In this document: one piece after another, positions 8,103-13,334 of the stretch
How the letters are laid out: each line of letters begins with the position of its first letter
Position numbering within the stretch: position 1 is the first letter of the stretch
Assembly: GCA_002293545.1 (NCBI GenBank)
Contig: DBDL01000058.1
Span: 3,778 to 17,111, forward strand
Source: Lachnoclostridium sp. UBA933
GTDB taxonomy: Bacteria; Bacillota; Clostridia; Lachnospirales; Lachnospiraceae
Direction of reading: 5' to 3'
Length of the DNA: 13,334 bases
Position numbers and translations under genes: made by a program
Notes under the pieces: model-generated
Seen by the model: the letters and a program-made list of their open reading frames with translations, nothing else
The model's database searches: none
Told to the model about the DNA's origin: nothing

Positions 8103-8118
8103 ATGGTAGAGGTGATTT
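8077..8118 (+). repeat. Perfect 10-bp inverted repeat that covers the spoIIQ-like ribosome binding site
   Basis: AAATCACCTC (8077-8086) pairs perfectly with GAGGTGATTT (8109-8118); the loop is 22 nt. The right arm contains AGGTGAT, the ribosome binding site for the ATG at 8120. No T-run follows, so it is not a normal terminator. The left arm lies in the spacer of the sporulation promoter and would be present only in RNA that starts farther upstream, such as glgP readthrough. Confidence 0.65.
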
Positions 8119-8119
8119 C

Positions 8120-8842
8120 ATGTTTTATAAAGAAAAAGGATTTTATATTTCGTTAATGGCGGGAATTGTTGCGATTGTAGCATTTTCGGCTATTTGCCTA
8201 AATACAATAGGCAACAATTCGGGAGGGGATGAAGAACCTCCGATCCAAGATAACCTTTTGGCGTCGGCAACGACGGAACCGGTAGAAATTCCGGACATTC
8301 CGGTTGAACCGGATACCGAGGAAGTAGCAAAAAATATACCGGCTGAAACCAAAAAACCCAAGATAAAAGCAACGGAGAAACCAAAAACAGAAACGGCAAG
8401 CCGCCAGAAAAAAACGGACTTGATGCATTTTAATCAAGAAAACGGACTTTTATGGCCTATTACCGGAAATGTACTATTAACCTATAGTCCGGATAAGGTT
8501 ATTTACTTCAAGACGCTGGCACAATACCGTACAAACTCCGCACTGATTATTGAAAGCGAAGTCGATGCAAAAGTAAAGGCAAGTGCCGACGGTATCGTAG
8601 AAAGTGTAGCAACAAATGAGGAAATCGGAACCGTACTGACAATGAATATCGGAGATGGATTCAGCGTTTCATACGGACAATTAAAAAACGTGAAATTGAA
8701 AAAAGGCGACTCGGTAAAAGAAGGTGACGTCGTTGGCAGGATTGCACAGCCGACCAAATACTATTCCGTAGAAGGCCCTAATCTGTACTATCAGGTAAAA
8801 AGCGGTAAGGATACCGTAAATCCAATGGTTTTATTGAGATAA
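8120..8842 (+). CDS. SpoIIQ-like membrane protein with degenerate LytM (M23) domain
   Basis: This 240-residue protein has a short cytoplasmic tail, one membrane segment at about 9-28, a Pro/Glu/Lys/Thr-rich linker (about 33-105) and a C-terminal LytM/M23-like domain (about 108-240). The fold pattern is clear: LLWPITGNVL, KVKASADGIVESV, GTVLTMNIGDGFSVSYGQL, LKKGDSVKEGDVVGRI and LYYQVKSGKDTVNPMVLL match the order of an M23 domain. All usual zinc ligands are replaced: no HxxxD at about 138-146, Gln187 where the 'Y-x-H-L' His is expected, and Tyr223-Tyr224 instead of the 'H-x-H' motif. It is therefore predicted to bind a partner rather than cut peptidoglycan. In Bacillus, SpoIIQ sits in the forespore membrane and binds SpoIIIAH to link the two compartments. 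Context supports this: a sigma-G/F-like promoter precedes it. The symbol spoIIQ is not assigned because the usual spoIID/spoIIID neighbours are missing. Confidence 0.8.
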   Translation: MFYKEKGFYISLMAGIVAIVAFSAICLNTIGNNSGGDEEPPIQDNLLASATTEPVEIPDIPVEPDTEEVAKNIPAETKKPKIKATEKPKTETASRQKKTDLMHFNQENGLLWPITGNVLLTYSPDKVIYFKTLAQYRTNSALIIESEVDAKVKASADGIVESVATNEEIGTVLTMNIGDGFSVSYGQLKNVKLKKGDSVKEGDVVGRIAQPTKYYSVEGPNLYYQVKSGKDTVNPMVLLR

Positions 8843-8861
8843 TTTCGACATGATTTACAGG

Positions 8862-8909
8862 AATAAAACAGCGGGAACAACCGTAACCGGACGTTCCCGC
8901 TGTTTTATT
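8862..8909. terminator. Strong, probably bidirectional intrinsic terminator
   Basis: A perfect 17-bp stem is formed by 8862-8878 (AATAAAACAGCGGGAAC) and 8893-8909, with a 14-nt loop. The GC-rich core is flanked by A and T runs on both sides, so it can end the spoIIQ-like transcript on the plus strand and the converging secreted-protein transcript on the minus strand. Confidence 0.9.
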
Positions 8910-8959
8910 TCTGCCAATATCAGTGTTTGATGAAATGTTTTCTGTATTCGTGCGGAGTA

Positions 8960-9964
8960 TTAATTTATTTTTGGTGTCAGTGTTATGTTTTTAATGTTGT
9001 AAGGCATGGATAAATTCTGAAATCCTACCGCAATCAGGACAGAATCTGTAATACTGGCGGCATTGGGCAGATCCTTATTAAATTTGACAGAGAATTTTCC
9101 ATAGGTGTTATTCCCCAATCTTACTTCATAGTTTCCGTCTATATATAAATTCGGATTTGAACCGCTTATCCATTCTTTGGTAGAAAAATAGGATTGATCA
9201 GTCGGACCGGAAGGATTAGGTGCTACATAGGATGCGGCAAATTTAACATTGCCTGGGGAATTTGCTTTTGCCTCATAATTAATTCCGTCATAATCAGCCA
9301 TACTTTTTCCTTCGGGCAACGTGAATTCAATAATAATGCCTGTTTGATCCCGAGCATTCGGAGGTGTTACCAAACAGGAATTATCAGTGGATTCCCATGC
9401 AAAAGTAGGAAGATCGCCGTATAGAGGTGATTTGCCTACCACCTTATTTTCCAAATCAGCAATAACCCCCTGATGCAGATTTCCGCTCTCGTCAAAAATA
9501 TATCCCCCGTCACTGGCGACCTGCTGTATACTTCTTGTGACTTCTTGGGTTTGCATGTCCGGATTATCGGGATCTGCCCCGACAAACCCCTGTGCGGTAA
9601 AATCAGTTGCAAGATACGCATTGGAAAGACCGGTAATCACTGCCGTATATTGAATCACTCTTTCCTCACCGGATTTTCCGTTGTCGCTGTAAATCTTATT
9701 GTACTTATTATTTCCTACATTAACAACGGCTCTTTTTTCGCCGCCGTCATTGTATTTTAATATAATGCCATAATCAGCGGCGGCACCCGGATCGGTTACG
9801 GTAATCAAAAACCGGATTCCCTGCCCCCCGTTTTCATCATTTAACCGTATGGATGCTTTATCAAGAATTTCTACTGAAGTGACTGCCTGTGAAAGTGTGG
9901 GAAACACAAAAACTGCTACCATTGCTATTAGTGTAGCAAAAAAATACTTCGTATACTTAATCAT
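8960..9964 (-). CDS. Secreted two-domain protein of unknown function, with CBM-like C-terminus
   Basis: The 334-residue product starts with a clear Sec signal peptide (MIKYTKYFF, hydrophobic core 8-22, likely cut after LSQA at about 26). The ATG at 9964 is chosen over the upstream ATG at 10030 because a perfect AAAGGAGG lies 9 nt before it and the signal peptide begins there. Residues about 28-145 resemble a recurring extracellular domain of gut Clostridia: a start like ASIRL..GIRF, a middle of beta strands, then YTAVITGLSNAYLATDFTA and a closing EVTRSIQQVA. Residues about 175-334 form a second beta-rich region (YDGINYEAKA, FSVKFNKDL, DSVLIAVGFQN, YNIKNITLTP) whose last third follows the same pattern as the CBM-like module of the GH8 protein. 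No catalytic motif, cell-wall anchor or dockerin is visible. It may bind polysaccharide at the cell surface; this is an inference. Confidence 0.75.
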   Translation of the reverse strand: MIKYTKYFFATLIAMVAVFVFPTLSQAVTSVEILDKASIRLNDENGGQGIRFLITVTDPGAAADYGIILKYNDGGEKRAVVNVGNNKYNKIYSDNGKSGEERVIQYTAVITGLSNAYLATDFTAQGFVGADPDNPDMQTQEVTRSIQQVASDGGYIFDESGNLHQGVIADLENKVVGKSPLYGDLPTFAWESTDNSCLVTPPNARDQTGIIIEFTLPEGKSMADYDGINYEAKANSPGNVKFAASYVAPNPSGPTDQSYFSTKEWISGSNPNLYIDGNYEVRLGNNTYGKFSVKFNKDLPNAASITDSVLIAVGFQNLSMPYNIKNITLTPKIN

Positions 9965-10115
9965 TAATATTTGCCTCCTTTGTATATTATAATATTTCTC
10001 AATTTCACACCAAATGAAATTATTATACAAAATATTGCAATCAATCTAAGTATTATTGTATTACAAATTATCATGAAAAGAAAGGAGAATAATCAACAAA
10101 AAAGCAACTGCATTA

Positions 10116-10132
10116 TTGTGCATGTTGCACAA
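10116..10132. repeat. 17-bp hyphenated palindrome, candidate operator
   Basis: TTGTGCA-TGT-TGCACAA is a perfect inverted repeat with 7-bp arms. It ends 26 bp before the -35 box of the peptide-gene promoter and lies upstream of both divergent genes. A dimeric regulator could bind here. With no T-run after it, a terminator is unlikely. Confidence 0.45.
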
Positions 10133-10158
10133 AAATACTTATTACAACATAAAATTTA

Positions 10159-10187
10159 TTGACATTTTTCACAAATGGATTTATACT
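10159..10187 (+). promoter_or_regulatory. Near-consensus sigma-A promoter for the 39-codon peptide gene
   Basis: A perfect TTGACA (10159-10164) is followed after exactly 17 bp by TATACT (10182-10187), which matches 5 of 6 bases. RNA should start near 10194 and run to the hairpin at 10499-10538, giving a transcript of about 345 nt. This is the best vegetative promoter in the window. Confidence 0.7.
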
Positions 10188-10279
10188 AACAGTATATATG
10201 TTTCTCACACCGCCAGATAAATTATTACCTTTTTATTAGTTAATCATGAAAATAGTTTTATGAAAGGGGTAAAGATAAG

Positions 10280-10399
10280 ATGAAAGAAATCTATGAAAGT
10301 CCTGAATTAACAATTACTTATTTTGAGTTATCGGATATTATCACTGCATCTGAGGGAGGACCGGGGGAGAACTTTGTTGATCCGGGGGACTTTGAATAA
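10280..10399 (+). CDS. 39-residue peptide with acidic, Gly/Pro-rich tail
   Basis: The open frame encodes a peptide beginning MKEIYESPELTITYFEL and ending GGPGENFVDPGDFE. It has a good ribosome binding site (AAAGGGGT, 9 nt spacing), a near-consensus promoter and a strong terminator, so it looks like a real expressed gene. It is acidic, has no signal peptide or membrane segment, and has no cysteine. The layout of an N-terminal 'K-x-Y-x-x-P-E' followed by 'D-I-I-T-A-S' and a Gly/Asp-rich tail resembles short hypothetical peptides I associate with Lachnospiraceae and Ruminococcaceae, whose role is unknown to me. A modified-peptide precursor is conceivable, but no maturation enzyme or transporter is adjacent. 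It precedes the secreted GH8 gene but is separated from it by the terminator. Confidence 0.7.
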   Translation: MKEIYESPELTITYFELSDIITASEGGPGENFVDPGDFE

Positions 10400-10410
10400 T
10401 CTTATTAATG

Positions 10411-10426
10411 AATTACAAGTGTAATT
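10411..10426. repeat. 16-bp palindrome after the peptide gene
   Basis: AATTACA-AG-TGTAATT is a perfect inverted repeat 11 bp after the stop codon of the peptide gene. The stem is AT-rich and the 2-nt loop is too tight for a simple hairpin, so a DNA-binding site is more likely than an RNA structure. Its role is unknown. Confidence 0.3.
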
Positions 10427-10429
10427 TTG

Positions 10430-10489
10430 ATGGGTAAGATTATGGATGCAGAAAGTTTTGAACCGGTCGATTCATATGAGGCAGCATGA
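10430..10489 (+). CDS. Possible 19-codon micro-ORF
   Basis: An ATG at 10430 opens MGKIMDAESFEPVDSYEAA and stops at 10487-10489, 10 bp before the terminator. It lies in the same frame as the peptide gene and on the same predicted transcript, and is also acidic. No convincing ribosome binding site precedes it, so it may be a decayed second peptide or chance. Confidence 0.15.
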   Translation: MGKIMDAESFEPVDSYEAA

Positions 10490-10498
10490 TTACGATAC

Positions 10499-10538
10499 AA
10501 TAAGGAAAAAAGGGGGCAAATCCCCTTTTTTCCTTATT
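10499..10538 (+). terminator. Intrinsic terminator after the peptide gene
   Basis: A perfect 17-bp stem (AATAAGGAAAAAAGGGG at 10499-10515 with 10522-10538) and a 6-nt loop form a strong hairpin with T-rich 3' side. It should end the peptide transcript and separate it from the GH8 gene, unless readthrough is allowed. Confidence 0.85.
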
Positions 10539-10549
10539 CAGGGCATATG

Positions 10550-10616
10550 ACTTTTTTATAAACATGCGAAAGTTTCATATGCACTTTAATAAAGTTTTAT
10601 ATCTACTTTAATGAAG
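10550..10616 (+). repeat. Helically phased direct repeats upstream of the GH8 gene
   Basis: ACTTTAATAAAG (10583-10594) and ACTTTAATGAAG (10605-10616) match in 11 of 12 bases and are 22 bp apart. A weaker copy beginning ACTTTTTTATAA (10550-10561) starts 33 bp before the first. All three start at multiples of 11 bp, on one face of the helix. They lie 49-115 bp upstream of the GH8 start codon, where no convincing sigma-A promoter is seen. They are candidate sites for an activator or repressor. Confidence 0.45.
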
Positions 10617-10664
10617 AAACGATTAAGAAAAAGAAAATATAAAACACAAAAAGGAGGAAATAAA

Positions 10665-13334
10665 ATGGCATTAAGAAAGGAGTTCAAAAGATTCATGTCA
10701 TTGCTGCTGGCAGTAATAATGCTGTCAGCTGCATGGATGTACGCCATACCGAACAGGGAGTTGTCGGCAGCAAAAGTAAAAGCTGTCCCCCAATTAAATA
10801 AAACATCGGTTAATGTACTAATGAAAAAATCCGTCAAATTAAAGCTTAAAAAGAAGATAAAGGGAGCTAAAATCCGATGGAAGAGCAGCAAAAAGAAGAT
10901 TGCAAAAGTCAATAAAAAGGGAAAAGTGACAGGGAGAAAAAAGGGAAATGCCAAAATTACGGCAACCGTTACCGTAAAAGGAAAGAAACGCAAATTAGTA
11001 TGTAAGGTACGGGTAATTCAAAAGGCAAAAAGCATTGCGATTACATATAATAACGGAAAAACAGGAAAAAGCATTTCACTGAAGCAAGGGAATGCCGTGT
11101 CATTGGGTGTTCGTAAAAACCCAAGTAAATCGAATGATGTCGTTTCTTCTTGGAAAAGCAGTAATACGAAGGCGGTAAGAGTTGACAGGAAAGGCAGAAT
11201 AACGGCTGTGAAACAAGGGAATGCCGTTATTACGGCGATGATGTTTGGTAAAGCTAAAGCATCCATAAGAGTAACCGTTACTGCCGGCGGGGTAATACCG
11301 ACCGGAAATGAAACAGCGCCGCCGACCGGGACACCGACTGGAAACGAAACAGCACCGCCGACCGGGACACCGACCGGAAATGAAACGGCGCCGCCGACCG
11401 GGACACCGAATATAAATGAAATAAATGCTAAAATCACAGTTGTTGATAGTTTTTGGGAATCGTTTTTAGAGATTATAACATTCGGAATTTTACACGACGA
11501 TGAACAGGAAGTACAGATAACGGCGGATTCACCGATTGGTATCAAGAAGATTGAATATTGTATCACAGCACAGAACGTCGGGATCGCTCAAATAGATACC
11601 TTAACATTTATCGAATACGATAACAATGATAAACCGGTACTGCAAAAAGGCACACAGAATATTGTCTATGCAAAAGTAACGGATAATGAGGGTGGTATTC
11701 TGTATATACGTTCAGACGGTATTGGAATAAAAACCGACGGCGGTGATTTGCCGACAGATGCTCCGACAGTAAAGCCGACAACACCTCCGACGGTGAAGCC
11801 GACGACACCTTCAACAGTGAAGCCGACAACACCTCCGACAGTGAAGCCGACAGTATCCCCGACGACCAAACCAACAGCAGTACCAACGCCGGGAACGCCG
11901 GGGCCAACCCTTTCACCGGTTCCAAGGTTTACACTGGTTGATTTTGAAGACCAAAGCACTGGTGCTGATTATCAATATACAGAAGGAGATGGGAAGCCTA
12001 CAACAGTACGAATTGTTGCAGACCCCGTAAATACGGGAGGAAAGTCATTGCAGATAACGACAAACGACTACAATCAAGCGGCGGTTGTTCCGATTGAATT
12101 GCCATATGAGCTGAAGAATTACAAAACATTTTCATTCAAATTCCGCTTGTTGGACGGAGTGGACTTGAATGATAAAGAAATGTGCGTATATATTGCCAAA
12201 TCGGCTTCGGCGTTTGTAAAATGGGGATTTGGAAACGGACCTACCGACGGGAATCAATTTGCCGCCAATTTAGTAGGACAATTGGAGCCGATTACATTTA
12301 CGGATGAGTATAAGAACAAATGGACGGAGTTTACAATTTCGGTAAATCCGGATCAATCAATTCAGGATTTAAAAGGGAGCCTTGTCTTGGCAATCGGAGC
12401 GAATCATGGGAAAAATAAGTTAATGAGTTATCTGATTGACGATTTGGAATTCAAAATGAAAGATGATTTTAAACCGACACCGATTCCCCCGAAACCATCC
12501 GCACCGCAGCCGCCGTCAGTCGGAGCGGCAGTGACGGGTGAATACCGTAATCTGTTTAAAGAATTAGGCAAAACAGACGCGGAAATCAATGATAAGCTGG
12601 AGCAGACATGGGATCGATTATTCTATGGAAATGACGACGAAAAACTTTATTATCTTGATCCGACCGATCCCAATAAGGCTTATATTTACAATTCGGAACT
12701 GCAGTATAATGACGTTCGTTCGGAAGGAATGTCTTATGGCATGATGATGTGTGTTCAATTGGACAAAAAAGAAGAGTTTGACAAGCTTTGGAATTGGACA
12801 AAAACATATATGCAAAATGACAGAAATACCAGAGGGAGATGCCGGGGATATTTTGCATGGCAATGTTCTACAAGCGGTCAGAAGATAGATATCAGTGCCG
12901 CACCGGATGGTGAAATGTATTTTGTAACGTCCTTATTGTTTGCATCCAACCGGTGGGGGGATGGACAAGGCATCTTTAACTATGGAAAAGAAGCAAGACA
13001 GATTTTGTTTGATATGCTTCGGCGGTATCCCGGTACATTGGATGAGTGGGGGGACGGTTCACCTCCAATGTTTGACCTGAATAATTACCTGCCTGTTTTT
13101 GTTCCGTATGGAAATTCCGCTAGTTTTACGGATCCGTCTTATCAATTGCCTGCGTTTTATGAGGTCTGGGCAAGAGAGTTGGAAAAAGAAGAATACTGGG
13201 ATGTATGGAGCGGAAACGAGGCAGAAGTAAATAATGATATTGAATTTTGGAAAAATTCAGCAAATGCAAGCCGTGAACTTTTAAGAAAAGCCGTAAATCC
13301 TACTACCAGATTAGGTCCGGACTACTGCGAAAAT
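10665..13334 (+). CDS. Large secreted multi-domain GH8 enzyme, Rex-like oligoxylanase (3' end outside window)
   Basis: An open frame of 890 codons runs to the window end without a stop, so the protein is truncated only by the window. AAGGAGG lies 7 nt before the ATG. In order: a signal peptide (about 1-36); two bacterial Ig (Big_2) domains at about 41-118 and 119-208, each with a 'W-K-S-S ... V ... G-x-[VI]-T' core, the first very lysine-rich; three PTGNETAPPTGT repeats (212-247); an Ig-like domain (about 250-360) beginning with FWESFLEIITFGIL and ending YAKVTDNEGG..; a PTVKPTTP linker (363-420); a CBM-like beta-sandwich (about 422-600); a Pro-rich linker (603-622); and a GH8 domain from about 623. 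The GH8 part carries NDVRSEGMSYGMMM with the putative general acid Glu687, GYFAWQC, APDGEMYFV (Asp748), and FTDPSYQLPAFYEVWA. These match reducing-end xylose-releasing exo-oligoxylanases (Rex) better than classic GH8 cellulases. Rex enzymes are normally about 390 residues without such modules and often cytoplasmic, so a secreted modular form is unusual. Roughly the last 110 residues of the domain, including the general base, are outside the window. Confidence 0.9.
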   Translation, partial: MALRKEFKRFMSLLLAVIMLSAAWMYAIPNRELSAAKVKAVPQLNKTSVNVLMKKSVKLKLKKKIKGAKIRWKSSKKKIAKVNKKGKVTGRKKGNAKITATVTVKGKKRKLVCKVRVIQKAKSIAITYNNGKTGKSISLKQGNAVSLGVRKNPSKSNDVVSSWKSSNTKAVRVDRKGRITAVKQGNAVITAMMFGKAKASIRVTVTAGGVIPTGNETAPPTGTPTGNETAPPTGTPTGNETAPPTGTPNINEINAKITVVDSFWESFLEIITFGILHDDEQEVQITADSPIGIKKIEYCITAQNVGIAQIDTLTFIEYDNNDKPVLQKGTQNIVYAKVTDNEGGILYIRSDGIGIKTDGGDLPTDAPTVKPTTPPTVKPTTPSTVKPTTPPTVKPTVSPTTKPTAVPTPGTPGPTLSPVPRFTLVDFEDQSTGADYQYTEGDGKPTTVRIVADPVNTGGKSLQITTNDYNQAAVVPIELPYELKNYKTFSFKFRLLDGVDLNDKEMCVYIAKSASAFVKWGFGNGPTDGNQFAANLVGQLEPITFTDEYKNKWTEFTISVNPDQSIQDLKGSLVLAIGANHGKNKLMSYLIDDLEFKMKDDFKPTPIPPKPSAPQPPSVGAAVTGEYRNLFKELGKTDAEINDKLEQTWDRLFYGNDDEKLYYLDPTDPNKAYIYNSELQYNDVRSEGMSYGMMMCVQLDKKEEFDKLWNWTKTYMQNDRNTRGRCRGYFAWQCSTSGQKIDISAAPDGEMYFVTSLLFASNRWGDGQGIFNYGKEARQILFDMLRRYPGTLDEWGDGSPPMFDLNNYLPVFVPYGNSASFTDPSYQLPAFYEVWARELEKEEYWDVWSGNEAEVNNDIEFWKNSANASRELLRKAVNPTTRLGPDYCEN
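11298..11405 (+). repeat. Three tandem 36-bp coding repeats (PTGNETAPPTGT)
   Basis: Units begin at 11298, 11334 and 11370 and differ only at a few third-codon positions. They encode a flexible linker between the Big_2 domains and the next Ig-like domain. The near identity suggests recent expansion or conversion, and copy number may vary between strains. Confidence 0.9.
11763..11852 (+). repeat. Tandem 24-bp coding repeats (PTVKPTTP)
   Basis: Three full 8-residue units (11763, 11787, 11811; the third begins Ser rather than Pro) and a partial fourth (11835-11852) encode a Thr/Pro/Lys linker in front of the CBM-like module. Such linkers are typical of secreted modular glycoside hydrolases and are likely extended and possibly glycosylated. 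Confidence 0.85.

Larger units (their letters stand above)
9965..10279. other. 315-nt divergent intergenic region
   Basis: This AT-rich stretch separates the minus-strand secreted protein from the plus-strand peptide gene. On the minus strand a perfect TATAAT (9991-9986) lies just before the AAAGGAGG site, but no good -35 box fits it. On the plus strand it holds a 17-bp palindrome (10116-10132), a near-consensus promoter (10159-10187) and a leader of about 85 nt. A plus-strand open frame from 9971 to 10162 has no ribosome binding site and is not called. Confidence 0.6.

Noticed and set aside
8120..8842. Active M23 metallopeptidase
   Set aside because: All canonical zinc-binding and catalytic residues are replaced.
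9971..10162. 63-codon plus-strand frame in the divergent region
   Set aside because: It overlaps the leader of the minus-strand gene, has no ribosome binding site and is a low-complexity Ile/Asn-rich translation of AT-rich DNA.
11298..11405. 36-bp regularly repeated units considered as a CRISPR array
   Set aside because: Units are directly adjacent with no spacers, remain in frame and encode a PTGNETAPPTGT linker.
10586..11959. Several minus-strand open frames opposite the GH8 gene
   Set aside because: Repetitive Val/Gly/Phe/Pro or Ser/Leu translations are antisense images of the Lys-rich and Thr/Pro repeat regions of the real plus-strand gene.

Overview
The window suggests an endospore-forming, plant-fibre-degrading Firmicute of the class Clostridia, most likely a Lachnospiraceae-type gut or soil anaerobe. 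The reasons are the AT-rich intergenic DNA with strong AGGAGG ribosome binding sites, two sporulation-type proteins (a BclA-like spore-surface protein and a SpoIIQ-like forespore protein), and a large secreted, multi-domain glycoside hydrolase with lysine-rich bacterial Ig domains and Thr/Pro linkers. No RNA genes, CRISPR arrays, insertion sequences or prophage genes were found.

Layout. Positions 1-3100 (+ strand) hold a cysteine-rich protein with a BclA/C1q-like C-terminus, then a translationally coupled pair of UDP-galactopyranose mutase (glf) and a family 2 glycosyltransferase. Both suggest surface-glycan or spore-coat work. Positions 3128-5303 (- strand) hold a probable two-gene unit, nicotinate phosphoribosyltransferase (pncB) followed by a PAP2-type membrane phosphatase. 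Divergent from it, 5550-8048 (+) encodes glycogen phosphorylase. A degenerate LytM/SpoIIQ-like forespore protein follows at 8120-8842 and ends in a strong, probably bidirectional terminator shared with the converging gene at 8960-9964 (-), a secreted two-domain protein of unknown function.

The right-hand part (about 9965-13334) is the accessory-looking part. A 315-nt divergent intergenic region carries a near-consensus sigma-A promoter driving a 39-codon peptide gene, closed by a strong hairpin terminator. After it comes a set of helically phased direct repeats, and then the 5' 890 codons of a very large secreted enzyme. That enzyme has a signal peptide, two Big_2-type Ig domains, a further Ig-like domain, a CBM-like module and a GH8 domain resembling reducing-end xylose-releasing exo-oligoxylanase. 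It runs off the window.

How they may work together. GH8 and the secreted protein opposite it look like parts of a xylan or cell-wall polysaccharide system, and glycogen phosphorylase handles stored glucan. The most interesting non-coding structure is at 8072-8118. A sigma-G/sigma-F-type promoter lies inside a perfect 10-bp inverted repeat whose right arm is the ribosome binding site of the spoIIQ-like gene. A readthrough mRNA from glgP would fold over that site, while the forespore transcript would start after the left arm and leave it open.
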